Shown piece after piece: positions 32,258-41,202 of a stretch of DNA of 64,000 nt. The position numbers and the translations under genes are program-made. The DNA comes from Roseiarcus sp963741845. GTDB lineage: Bacteria; Pseudomonadota; Alphaproteobacteria; Rhizobiales; Beijerinckiaceae. The stretch is from contig CAVUJV010000024.1 of NCBI GenBank assembly GCA_963741845.1, positions 496,001 to 560,000 on the forward strand, written 5' to 3'. A model generated the notes under the pieces. It did not search any database. It saw nothing but the letters and a program-made list of their open reading frames with translations, and had not been told where the DNA came from. Position 1 is the first letter of the stretch. Each line of letters opens with the position of its first letter.

Positions 32258-34063
32258 TTGGTCTCGAAAGTCAAGAAGGCGCGCGGGGGCTTGCCGCCTG
32301 TCCGCGTTCAGACGACGCCGGCGCCGGTTCCGCCATCGCCCGCCGGCGGAGGGGAGGATCCTCTCGACCGGATGACCCACGCGACCATCGCGGAGATGGC
32401 CGGCGGCTTCTCCCCGATGGCGCTCGGGCTTGCGGCCTTCGACTGGGCGGCGCATCTCGCCGTTTCTCCCGGCAAGCAGACGGAACTGTGGAAGAGCGGG
32501 CTCGAGAAGCAGGCCGCGCTCTTTGGCTCGCTCGGCGCGTCGCTCCGCGGGGGCGTCGATCCCGCGTCGATCTCGCCCGCCCGCTCGGACGATCGCCGGT
32601 TCCGCGCGGAGGAATGGGGGAAGCCGCCCTTTTCCTTCTATGCCGACGCCTGCCTCGCCGCCGAGCGCTGGTGGGACGAGGCGACGTCGAACATCCACGG
32701 CGCGAGCCCCCATCATCTGGCCTTGCTCAATTTCGCCGGCCGGCAGGCGCTCGACATGGTCGCGCCCTCGAATTTCCTCTTCACGAACCCGGTGGCGCTC
32801 AATCAGACCGTCCGGGAGGGCGGCGCGAATCTCGCGCGGGGCGCGGCCAATTTCGCCGCGGACCTTCGCCGCATCCTGCGGGGCGAGCGCAGCGCGGCCG
32901 AGAAGGCGTTCGAGCCCGGCGCGACGGTCGCGCTCACCAAAGGCGCCGTCGTGAAGCGCACCCATCTCGCCGAGATCATCCAGTACGAGCCGACGACGCC
33001 GAAAACCCGTCCGGAGCCGGTCGTGATCGTCCCGGCCTGGATCATGAAATATTACATCCTCGACCTGAGCCCCGAGAATTCGCTGATCCGCCATCTCGTC
33101 GAGCAGGGCTACACGGTCTTTTGCGTTTCCTGGCGCAACCCGACTGCGGCGGATCGCGACATCGGCTTCGACGACTATCGCCGCGAGGGCGTCATGGCCG
33201 CCCTCAGCGCCGCGCTCGCGATCACGGGCGCCGCGAAAGCGCATCTGGTCGGCTATTGCATCGGCGGCACGCTGACGGCGACGGCCGCCGCGGGCATGGC
33301 GCGGGAGAACGACGACCGGCTGAAATCGCTGACCCTGCTCGCCGCGCAAACCGACTTCCACGAGGCGGGGGAACTCAGGCTTTTCATCGACGACAGCCAG
33401 CTTGCGCTACTGGAAGACGAAATGTGGGCGCATGGCGCGCTCCAGTCGCGTCAGATGGCCGGCACATTCAACCTGCTGCGCTCCAACGACCTCATCTGGT
33501 CGCGCGTGATCCATCATTATCTGATGGGCGAGCCGGAGAAGGTCGACGACCTCAGCGCATGGTCGTCGGATGCGACGCGGATGCCCTACCGGATGCACAG
33601 CGAATACCTGCGCAACTTTTATCTCAACAACGAGCTTGCCGAGGGACATTTCATCGTCGACGGGCGCCCGGTCGCTTTGCCGGACATCCGGGTCCCCATG
33701 TTCGTCGTCGGAACCGAGCGCGACAATGTCGCGCCCTGGCGCTCGGTGTTCAGGATCCACAATCTCGGCGACACGGACATCACCTTCGCTCTCGCGAGCG
33801 GCGGGCACAATCGCGGCGTCGTCGCGCCTCCGGGGTCGAGTCTCGCCCGCTACCGGATTGCGACCACCGCCGCGGACGCGCCCCGGCCCGATCCGGACGG
33901 CTGGGCCGATTCCGCAACGCCCCATGAGGGATCGTGGTGGCCCGCGTGGTTCGACTGGCTCGGCCATCATTCGGGCGCGCCGGGCGCGCCGCCGCCGCTC
34001 GGCCGGCCCGAGGCGGGCTTGCCGGCGCTCGGGCCCGCGCCCGGACGATATGTGTTTGGCTAA
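32258..34063 (+). CDS. phaC: Poly(3-hydroxyalkanoate) synthase, class I
   Basis: Polymerises 3-hydroxyacyl-CoA into PHA/PHB granules. 601 residues from a TTG at 32258 (GGGAGC box); an in-frame ATG at 32372 is the alternative. The lipase-like box is GYCIGGTL with catalytic Cys334, followed by the Asp region (FVVGTERDNVAPW) and His (ASGGHNRG). SWWPAWFDWL is near the C-terminus. The phaAB genes are not adjacent, but an SDR gene follows 18 bases later. Confidence 0.9.
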   Translation: MVSKVKKARGGLPPVRVQTTPAPVPPSPAGGGEDPLDRMTHATIAEMAGGFSPMALGLAAFDWAAHLAVSPGKQTELWKSGLEKQAALFGSLGASLRGGVDPASISPARSDDRRFRAEEWGKPPFSFYADACLAAERWWDEATSNIHGASPHHLALLNFAGRQALDMVAPSNFLFTNPVALNQTVREGGANLARGAANFAADLRRILRGERSAAEKAFEPGATVALTKGAVVKRTHLAEIIQYEPTTPKTRPEPVVIVPAWIMKYYILDLSPENSLIRHLVEQGYTVFCVSWRNPTAADRDIGFDDYRREGVMAALSAALAITGAAKAHLVGYCIGGTLTATAAAGMARENDDRLKSLTLLAAQTDFHEAGELRLFIDDSQLALLEDEMWAHGALQSRQMAGTFNLLRSNDLIWSRVIHHYLMGEPEKVDDLSAWSSDATRMPYRMHSEYLRNFYLNNELAEGHFIVDGRPVALPDIRVPMFVVGTERDNVAPWRSVFRIHNLGDTDITFALASGGHNRGVVAPPGSSLARYRIATTAADAPRPDPDGWADSATPHEGSWWPAWFDWLGHHSGAPGAPPPLGRPEAGLPALGPAPGRYVFG

Positions 34064-34081
34064 ACGGAATCGGGGGACGCG

Positions 34082-34858
34082 ATGGATCTTGGGCTCGAAG
34101 GCAAGCTTGTTCTGGTGACCGGCGGCTCGAAAGGCATCGGCTTCGCCTGCGCTCAGACCTTCCATGCCGAGGGCGCGCGGGTGGCGATCTGCTCGCGCTC
34201 GCAAGGAAACGTGGACGCGGCGGTCGCGCGCCTGCACGGCGCCTTCGGCGTCGCGGCCGACTGCGCCCATGCGGATGCGGCCCTTGCCATGCTGGACCGT
34301 GTCGAGGGCGCGCTCGGCCCGATCGACGTGCTCGTGAATTCCGCCGGCGCCGCGCGCCGGACGCCGCCGCCGGATCTGACCCCGGCCGCATGGCGCGGCG
34401 CCTTCGACGCGAAATTCTTCTCCTACGTCAACGTCATCGATCCGCTGGTGAAGCGCATGGCGGCGCGGGGCTCGGGCGTGATCGTCAATGTGATCGGCGC
34501 GGGCGGAAAGATGGCCTCGTCCACTCATCTGGCGGGCGGCTCGGCCAACGCCGCGCTCATGCTCGCGACCGCCGGTCTCGGCGCCGCTTACGCCGCGAGC
34601 GGGGTGCGTGTCGTGGGCGTGAGCCCGGGCCTGACCGAGACCGATCGCGTCGCCGAGGGGCTCGCGGCGGAATCGCGCGCCTCCGGCGTGAGCATGGAGG
34701 AGGCTCGGCGCCGCAGCGTCGCGCGCCTGCCGCTCGGGAGAATGGCGACCCCCGAGGAGATCGCGAACGCCGTCGTTTTCCTCGCCTCGGCCAAGGCGAG
34801 CTATGTCACCGGCACGACCCTCGCCATGGACGGCGGGCAGTTGCCGGTCGTGATCTGA
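34082..34858 (+). CDS. SDR-family oxidoreductase lacking the usual Tyr-Lys pair
   Basis: A 258-residue Rossmann protein. The nucleotide-binding loop is TGGSKGIGFACA and the structural NSAGAARR is present. At the catalytic site the sequence is THLAGGSANAALMLATAG, where YxxxK would be expected; the Tyr and Lys are missing although the Ser of ASSTH remains. Similar atypical SDRs exist. Directly after phaC; whether it acts in PHA metabolism is unknown. Confidence 0.85.
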   Translation: MDLGLEGKLVLVTGGSKGIGFACAQTFHAEGARVAICSRSQGNVDAAVARLHGAFGVAADCAHADAALAMLDRVEGALGPIDVLVNSAGAARRTPPPDLTPAAWRGAFDAKFFSYVNVIDPLVKRMAARGSGVIVNVIGAGGKMASSTHLAGGSANAALMLATAGLGAAYAASGVRVVGVSPGLTETDRVAEGLAAESRASGVSMEEARRRSVARLPLGRMATPEEIANAVVFLASAKASYVTGTTLAMDGGQLPVVI

Positions 34859-34866
34859 GAAACGGA

Positions 34867-35880
34867 TCAGGCGGTCGCCGGCGCTGCGGCGTGCGCGTCC
34901 GCGGCGTCTTTCCGTCGAGCGTACCGGCGGGCAAGAATCGCGCAGACGAAAAGCTGCGCCTGATGGAACAGCATCAGCGGCAGGACGATCAGCCCGAGCG
35001 CGTGCCCGGGGAACAGGATCGCGGCCATCGGGATTCCGCTCGCCATGCTCTTCTTCGAGCCGCAGAACACGATCGCGATCTCGTCCTCGCGCGAGAAGCC
35101 CAGCCAGCGGGACACGGAGGTTGTTGCGAGGATCGCGATGGCCAGGATCAGGAGGTCGAGCAACAGGACCGCCGCCAGATTGACGGCTGACAACTGGCCC
35201 CAGATTCCGGCGACCATGCCGGCGCTGAAGGCGGCATAGACGACGACCAGAATCGATCCGCGATCGACGACAGTGGTCAGCACCGGATGACGGTGGACCC
35301 ACGCGCCGACCCAGGGCCGGACCGCCTGGCCGAGCGCGAACGGGATCAGGATCTGGATCGCAATGTCCTCGAAGCCCTTCAGCGAGAATCCCCCGCTTGC
35401 AACCGGAAGCAGTTGCGAGACCAGAAGCGGCGTGAGCGCCACGCCGACGAGGTTCGAGACCGATGCGCTGCAGAGCGCCGCGGGCACGTTGCCGCGCGCA
35501 ATCGAGGTGAAGGCGATCGAGGACTGGACGGTCGAGGGCAACAGGCACAGGAAGAGAAGTCCGGCCGTGATGTCGGCCGGCAAATGGTCCCGGACCAGAT
35601 AGGCGAGCGCGACGCCGATCAGCGGGAACATCCCATAGGTGCTGGCGAACACCACGCCCTGAAGCCGCCAGTGCGACAGCCCCTTCCAGATCGCCTCGGG
35701 GTGCAGCCGCGCGCCATAGAGCAGAAACAGAGCCGCCACGGCGACGTTCACGCCGATCGCGACAAGCCCCGCCGCCTCGCCCCGCGCCGGCAGCAAGGCC
35801 GCGAGCCCGATGGTTGCGACGAGCAAGATCAAATAGCGATCGATCGGCAGGCGGGCGACAAGCGACCTTATCGCGGACAT
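34867..35880 (-). CDS. Bile acid:sodium symporter-like (SBF) family transporter
   Basis: A 337-residue membrane protein with about ten hydrophobic segments, such as YLILLVATIGLAALLP and LVAIGVNVAVAALFLLYGA, and the SBF-like motif FCGSKKSMASGIPMA. The family takes up organic anions with sodium. ATG 35880 was chosen because a longer frame upstream crosses the divergent LysR gene. The stop is 9 bases after the SDR stop (convergent). Confidence 0.85.
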   Translation of the reverse strand: MSAIRSLVARLPIDRYLILLVATIGLAALLPARGEAAGLVAIGVNVAVAALFLLYGARLHPEAIWKGLSHWRLQGVVFASTYGMFPLIGVALAYLVRDHLPADITAGLLFLCLLPSTVQSSIAFTSIARGNVPAALCSASVSNLVGVALTPLLVSQLLPVASGGFSLKGFEDIAIQILIPFALGQAVRPWVGAWVHRHPVLTTVVDRGSILVVVYAAFSAGMVAGIWGQLSAVNLAAVLLLDLLILAIAILATTSVSRWLGFSREDEIAIVFCGSKKSMASGIPMAAILFPGHALGLIVLPLMLFHQAQLFVCAILARRYARRKDAADAHAAAPATA

Positions 35881-35974
35881 GGCAGACGCTCCCCGTGTGA
35901 ATGCCCGTGCAGCTATGCTTTTGCCGCTTGATGCGCAATCGCGATGACAAAGATAACAGTCATCGTATATTGTG

Positions 35975-36841
35975 ATGACCGTGGATCTCATTCCCGTCGA
36001 TCTCCTGCAAACCTTCGCGGCTGTCGCGGAAGCGGGCAGCTTCACCGACGCGGGCCGGTTGCTCGGCGTGCGCCAATCGACCGTCAGCCAGCATATCCGG
36101 CGGCTGGAGGACCTGACGAATCGCCGTCTCATAGACCGCGACACGCATCGCGTGGCTCTCACCGCTCATGGCGAAGTGGTTCTCGCCCACGCAAGGGCGA
36201 TTCTCGACAGTCAGGCCAAACTGCAGCGCCATTTGTCGGACACGCCGTTGCGGGGCCGGCTGCGGTTCGGCGCGTCGGAGGATTTCGTCCTCTCCGCTTT
36301 GCCCGATGTTCTGGCGGCCTTTGTCCGTCGCCACCCGGAGGTTGACCTCGAACTCAGGGCCGCGCTCAGCGCCCATCTCTACGACGCCTTCGACGCCGGA
36401 TCGCTCGACGTGATCCTCGTCAAGCGACGCGCGGGCGACAGGCGCGGCGTCCTGGTGTGGGAGGAGCCGATCGTCTGGGGCGCGCATCCCGATTTTCGCG
36501 CCGATCCGGAGGCGCCGCTCCCGCTGCTCCTCTATCCCCCGCCGAGCGTCACGCGCGCGCTTGCCCTCGAGACCCTCGAAAAAGCGGGACGAAACTGGCG
36601 GGTCGCTTTCACGAGCGGAAGCCTCGCCGGGCTCACCGCCGCGGCGCGGGCGGGAATTGGCGTCATCCCCCATTCCGGCAGGCTCATGCCGCCCGGACTG
36701 GCGGCTCTGCCGCCCGACGCGAGCCTACCGGGATTGCCCGACATGCAGTTCGTCGTGATCGGGCCCGGCGGGCACACCCCGGTCGCGGACGCCCTCCAGG
36801 CCGCGATCCTCCAGTGGGCGTCGCCCGGACGCCGCCCTTAG
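35975..36841 (+). CDS. LysR-family transcriptional regulator
   Basis: A 288-residue LTTR. The winged HTH is LLQTFAAVAEAGSFTDAGRLL then VRQSTVSQHIRRLED (about residues 8-48), followed by a periplasmic-binding-type effector domain. It is divergent from the SBF transporter, with about 94 bases between, and probably controls it. The gap (35881-35974) has GATGACAAAGATAACAGTCATC, a near-palindrome typical of LysR sites. GTG at 35972 is an alternative start. Confidence 0.9.
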   Translation: MTVDLIPVDLLQTFAAVAEAGSFTDAGRLLGVRQSTVSQHIRRLEDLTNRRLIDRDTHRVALTAHGEVVLAHARAILDSQAKLQRHLSDTPLRGRLRFGASEDFVLSALPDVLAAFVRRHPEVDLELRAALSAHLYDAFDAGSLDVILVKRRAGDRRGVLVWEEPIVWGAHPDFRADPEAPLPLLLYPPPSVTRALALETLEKAGRNWRVAFTSGSLAGLTAAARAGIGVIPHSGRLMPPGLAALPPDASLPGLPDMQFVVIGPGGHTPVADALQAAILQWASPGRRP

Positions 36842-36989
36842 CGCGGACGGGGACGCAGCGCCCGCGCGTCCTTTCATTTCGTCGCCTCATATATTATGTA
36901 CAAATGATTTTATAACAATATTAAATTCTATCCGGCCTTTTCTCCGCGAGCCCGGCCAAAAAAGCGCCGCCGGGCGGCGAGGGGCGGGC

Positions 36990-38408
36990 ATGCGTCGGAC
37001 TGGCTTAGCGTTTTTGGCGGCGATGGCCTTCGCGGGCCTTGCGCGCGCCGCCGATCTTCAGGCGACGGACAAGCCGAACACGCCTCCGAATTGCTTCGAA
37101 TCGCTTGCGGCCTGGCTCAACGCCTCGCCCGCCGACTGCCCGCTGACGGCATACGGTCTCACGGTCTACGCGACCATCGACGTCGGCGGCGGCTGGGAGT
37201 CGAATGGCGCGCCCTTCAACCGGCATTTCGGCCCGGGCGTCTCCTATCTCATCACCAAGGTGAACAACGGCCCGCGCTGGCTTCTGTCTCCCAACGCGCT
37301 CAGCACGTCGGTGATCGGAGTCAAGATGAACGAGAAGCTCGGCGATGGCTTCTCGCTTGTCGGCGTCCTCGAAGCGGGCTTCGACCCCTACACGTTCCAG
37401 CCCTCCAACAGCCCGAGATCGCTCTTCGACAACAACGGCCTGCCGCTCGCGCGGCAGAGCGCCAACGGCGATTCGAGCCGCGCCGGCCAGTTCGACAATT
37501 CGCAGGGCTTTATCGGCCTCAACCACACGACCTACGGGACGCTGACTTTCGGCCGGGTCAACACGCTCACTCTGGACGCCATCATCCAGTACGACCCGAT
37601 GCAGGCCGCCAACGCCTTCTCGCCGCTCGGCTGGTCCGGCTCCTTCGCAGGGTTCGGCAACACCGAGGTCGCCCGCGCCACCACGGCGTTCAAATATCGC
37701 GTGCAGGCCGGTCCGTTCCGCTTCGGCGCGCTCATGCAGGTTGGCGGCTACGATCAGGGCAACGGTGCGGACGCCGAAAGTCAGGTCGGGGTCGGAGCGG
37801 ATTTCGGCGCCCTGTCGCTGGACGCCATGGCTGGCTGGGCGCGGGACGCCGTGGCGCTCGCCAATTACACGACCCTCCCCAGGGGCTATTCGCAGGACGA
37901 CCTGAAGGCGACGCTCTCCGACAACGCCGGCCTGATGCTGGTCGCGAAGTACAGGCTCGGCGCCTTGAGGCTATACGGCGGCTACGAGAATTATCGCCAG
38001 TCGAATCCGACCGGCCGCTATCCCTACGGCTTCACGAGCCTCGGCGGCTTCAACGTCCTGCCGGGCGCGATCGGCTATGGGGCCTACGCCATCCCAAGGC
38101 GCGTGAATGTTTTCTGGACGGGGGCGCGTTATGCGCTGACCGACCGGATCGACCTCGCGGGGGCGTTCTACTGGAATCAGCAGGGGGATTATTCGCGGAA
38201 GCTTTGCGTCGGAACGGGCGTCCACACCAGCAGCGGCGCCTGTCCGGGCGCGCTGGACGCGCTGTCCTTCCTGATCGACTACAAGCCGCTCTCGCGCATG
38301 GATCTTTACGCCGGCGTCATGGTGTCGAATGTGTTCGGCGGTCTCGCCAGCGGCTATCAGCAGGCGCAGAACATCGCCCCGACGGCGGGCCTGCGGGTGA
38401 AGTTCTGA
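36990..38408 (+). CDS. Outer-membrane porin
   Basis: A 472-residue general porin of the proteobacterial type. Signal peptide (FLAAMAFAGLARA), then YGLTVYATIDVGGGWESNG as the first strand and a terminal FFxF-like RVKF. The loop DSSRAGQFDNSQGFIGL and LTFGRVNTLTLDAI are typical of the constriction region. The AT-rich stretch at 36890-36935 upstream is a likely promoter. Confidence 0.88.
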   Translation: MRRTGLAFLAAMAFAGLARAADLQATDKPNTPPNCFESLAAWLNASPADCPLTAYGLTVYATIDVGGGWESNGAPFNRHFGPGVSYLITKVNNGPRWLLSPNALSTSVIGVKMNEKLGDGFSLVGVLEAGFDPYTFQPSNSPRSLFDNNGLPLARQSANGDSSRAGQFDNSQGFIGLNHTTYGTLTFGRVNTLTLDAIIQYDPMQAANAFSPLGWSGSFAGFGNTEVARATTAFKYRVQAGPFRFGALMQVGGYDQGNGADAESQVGVGADFGALSLDAMAGWARDAVALANYTTLPRGYSQDDLKATLSDNAGLMLVAKYRLGALRLYGGYENYRQSNPTGRYPYGFTSLGGFNVLPGAIGYGAYAIPRRVNVFWTGARYALTDRIDLAGAFYWNQQGDYSRKLCVGTGVHTSSGACPGALDALSFLIDYKPLSRMDLYAGVMVSNVFGGLASGYQQAQNIAPTAGLRVKF

Positions 38409-38501
38409 GCGGGCTTGGGGAGCGGCTCTCAGGCGGGCGTCGAACGCGACGGCAGGGGCGAGAAACAAATCCCGCGGACGCCGAGGTCCGCAAGCTTCGC
38501 C

Positions 38502-38873
38502 TCAGGAGACCTTCCGTCGCGTGATGAACGGAGTCATCCGGCGGATCTGTGCGGCGCTCGCATGTTTCGGCAGCTTTTCGGCGATGCCATAGAGTCGCTC
38601 GCGCCGGTCGAGTTCGGCCATCACCTCGGCGGGCGACACGCCGCATTCCGCCCAGATCACGGCAAGGTGGTAGAGCATGTCGGCGCTTTCGAGGACGACC
38701 GATTTGCGGTTCATCTGCACCGCGTCGAGCCCGACCTCGATCGACTCCTCGACCAGCTTCTTGGCCATTTTCTGCACGCCGTCGCGGAACAGCTTCGAGG
38801 TGCGCGAATCCGAGGGATGCCGTCTGCGCGCCTCGAGCACCGCGGCATAGAGCCGGTCGAGCGAATCAGTCAT
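38502..38873 (-). CDS. HisE-like phosphoribosyl-ATP pyrophosphatase
   Basis: A 123-residue MazG-fold pyrophosphatase. Typical segments are SKLFRDGVQKMAKKLVEESIEV and VLESADMLYHLAVIWAECG, with the metal-binding EES/ESAD acidic residues. It lacks the rest of a his operon and sits next to purQ, so it is called HisE-like rather than hisE proper. Confidence 0.75.
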   Translation of the reverse strand: MTDSLDRLYAAVLEARRRHPSDSRTSKLFRDGVQKMAKKLVEESIEVGLDAVQMNRKSVVLESADMLYHLAVIWAECGVSPAEVMAELDRRERLYGIAEKLPKHASAAQIRRMTPFITRRKVS

Positions 38874-38918
38874 GAGTTTGCTGTATCATTCATTCAGGAA
38901 GGTGTTGCCGGAGAAATA

Positions 38919-39650
38919 TTACCGAAGCATGACGGACGGCGGGCGTGCGTGTTGTGGCGCCGCTCGCGCTCCGGCGAGGCTCTCGAAGAGCGGTCGTCCA
39001 TCGACGCCGCCGACCAGCGGGTCGATCAGGTTCTCGGGGTGGGGCATGAGGCCGAGCACATTGAACCTGTCGTTGTAGACTCCGGCGATGCCGTTCTCCG
39101 AGCCGTTGGGATTGGCGGCTTCGTCGACCGTCCCTTCCGCGTCGCAATAGCGGAAGGCGACCCGGCCCTCGCCTTCAAGCGTGCGGATGGTCTCGTCGTC
39201 GGCCTCGTAATTGCCCTCGCCATGGGCGATGGCGAAGCTCACGACCTGCCCGGGCTCATAAAGCCGCGTGAAGGGCGTGTTGGTCCGCTCTACCTTCAGA
39301 TGCTGCATCTTGCAGAGGAAGCGGCGTCCGGCGTTGCGCATGAGGACGCCGGGCAGAAGCCCCGCCTCGCACAGGATCTGGAAGCCGTTGCAGATGCCCA
39401 GAACAAGTCCGCCGCCCTCCGCGTGGGCGGCGACCGCCCGCATGACCGGCGATCGCGCCGCGATCGCGCCGCAGCGCAGATAGTCGCCATAGGAAAAGCC
39501 GCCCGGCAGGACGACGAGGTCCGTCCCGGCCGGCAGCTCGGTTTCGCCATGCCAGACGATGGAGGTCTCGGCGCCCGAGACCTCGCGCAGCGCGCGGGCG
39601 ACGTCGCCCTCGCGGTTGGAGCCGGGAAAGAGGATGACCGCGGCCTTCAT
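38919..39650 (-). CDS. purQ: Phosphoribosylformylglycinamidine synthase subunit PurQ
   Basis: Glutaminase subunit of FGAM synthase (purine synthesis). 243 residues. The class I amidotransferase triad is visible: LGICNGFQIL (Cys) with the His/Glu region MPHPENLIDP. ILFPGSNREGD and VLPGGFSYGDYLRCGA mark the fold. purS begins 7 bases upstream. Confidence 0.95.
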   Translation of the reverse strand: MKAAVILFPGSNREGDVARALREVSGAETSIVWHGETELPAGTDLVVLPGGFSYGDYLRCGAIAARSPVMRAVAAHAEGGGLVLGICNGFQILCEAGLLPGVLMRNAGRRFLCKMQHLKVERTNTPFTRLYEPGQVVSFAIAHGEGNYEADDETIRTLEGEGRVAFRYCDAEGTVDEAANPNGSENGIAGVYNDRFNVLGLMPHPENLIDPLVGGVDGRPLFESLAGARAAPQHARPPSVMLR

Positions 39651-39657
39651 CGTCCGG

Positions 39658-39897
39658 TCAGCCGATCTCGATCGCGTAATTCTCGACGATCGTGTTGGCG
39701 AGCAGCCGCTCGCAGGCTTCCCCGAGGGTCTTGCGCGCCGCCTCCGCGCTCGCGGCGTCGATCTCGATGTCGAACACCTTGCCCTGCCGGACGCTGGCGA
39801 CGCCGTCGATCGAGAGCGAACGCAGCGCGCCTTCGATCGCCTTGCCCTGGGGGTCGAGGACGCCGGACTTCAGGGTGACCGTGACGCGCGCTTTCAA
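39658..39897 (-). CDS. purS: Phosphoribosylformylglycinamidine synthase subunit PurS
   Basis: Small structural subunit of the PurLQS complex, 79 residues. VTLKSGVLDPQGKAIEGAL and ANTIVENYAIE are the typical ends. Just upstream of purQ. Confidence 0.95.
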   Translation of the reverse strand: MKARVTVTLKSGVLDPQGKAIEGALRSLSIDGVASVRQGKVFDIEIDAASAEAARKTLGEACERLLANTIVENYAIEIG

Positions 39898-39909
39898 AGA
39901 GGAGCTCCT

Positions 39910-40375
39910 TCAGGCCGCGTTCGAGGTCGGCGCAATGGTCAAGAGGGCGTAGAGGGCGGCCGGATCGCGGGCGGCCCGCAACTGCGCAGCCATGCGCGCC
40001 GTTGCGCAAGAGCCGCGCGCCCATCGCGAGCGCCCGCAAGTGATCGGCGCCGGCGGTTTCCGGCGCGATCAGCATGAACATGAGGTCGACGGGCAGGCCG
40101 TCGGGCGCCTCGTAGTCGATGGGCCTCTCCAGCCGCGCAAAGACGCCGAAGATTTGCTCGCATTTCGCGAGCTTCCCATGCGGCACCGCCGCGCCGTCGC
40201 CGACGCCGGTCGAGCCGAGGCGCTCGCGCTGGAGGACCGCATCGAAGATTTCCCGCGCCGGAAGCCCGGAAACCGCGGCGGCCCGTTCGCTCATTTCCTG
40301 AAGGGCCTGCTTCTTCCCGTTGACGCGCAGGGCGGAGAGCACCCCATCGGGCTTGATGATTTCAGATAGCGACAT
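39910..40375 (-). CDS. ptsN: PTS IIA-like nitrogen regulatory protein (one frameshift)
   Basis: EIIA-Ntr of the nitrogen-related phosphotransferase system. The phosphorylated His is in GAAVPHGKL. Near 40005 an extra base breaks the frame: as given it reads RNGAHGCAVAGRP, but one base removed gives MAAQLRAARDPAALYALL ending APTSNAA with a stop at 39910, a normal length of 154. It lies between hpf and purS, downstream of rpoN, the usual order in alphaproteobacteria. Confidence 0.85.
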
Positions 40376-40410
40376 GAAGATCCTGAATTTTCCGTCCCCC
40401 GACGCCCCCG

Positions 40411-40969
40411 TCAGTGCGGGTCAAGCCAGCCAATCGCCCCATCCGCCCGCCGATAGACAACATTCACCCGCCCGCTGCCGGCATGCGCGAACACCACGAC
40501 CGGCGCCCCCGTCAGGTCGAGTTCGGCGACCGCCGAGGCGACGGACAGCGATTTCAACGGCTCGGTCCCCTCCGCCACGACAACAGGATTGAAGCCTTCG
40601 GCAGGCTCTTCTTCCTGATCGGGCTCGCTTGACCATATAGTTGGCGACATTGCCTTTGACATCGCCCGCCGGGCCGGAATGGCCCTTGAGCCGACCCTTG
40701 TAGCGCCGGAGCCGTCGCTCGATCTTCGCGGCGGCCTGCTCGAAACAGGGATAAGGCTCGTGCCCCCGTCCCTCGGCGTGGAGCGAGATCCCGGAACTGA
40801 GTTGAAGCGTGCAGTCGGAACGGAAGCCGGAACCCTCGCGCGCGATGACGACGTGCCCCGAGACGGATCCGTCGAAATATTGCGCCAACATGGACTGGAC
40901 CTTGTCGAGCACATGCTGTCGCAAAGACTCCCCGACATCGAGGTTCTTCCCGGAAACTCTCAGGGTCAT
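40411..40969 (-). CDS. hpf: Ribosome hibernation-promoting factor, long form (one frameshift)
   Basis: Long-type HPF that dimerises idle ribosomes. The N-terminal domain (MTLRVSGKNLDVGESLRQHV) binds the 30S subunit. Near 40630 the frame changes by one base from NVANYMVK to EPDQEEEPAEGFNPVVVAEG; the C-terminal dimerisation domain then continues to GWLDPH and a stop at 40411. About 185 residues when joined. It sits 233 bases after rpoN and 35 before ptsN. Confidence 0.85.
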
Positions 40970-41202
40970 GGATAATCGGCCCTATCTCTCAGGCGGGGAG
41001 ACCGCCCCAGTCCGCCGGTCCTCTCCAAAAGCGGCCGCTTCGCGTCAGGGAAGAGCGCGCTCGCCTGTCCCGTTCCGCCTCGTCCTCCGACGACTCCCGA
41101 GCGGCCAGTTGCCGGTACGGTTAGGAGTCCGTCAGGCTCCTGTCAATCGCTCCCGGGCCGGGCGGCTCGCAAACCTCTGGAAAACGGCTGGATTCCGCCT
41201 GT

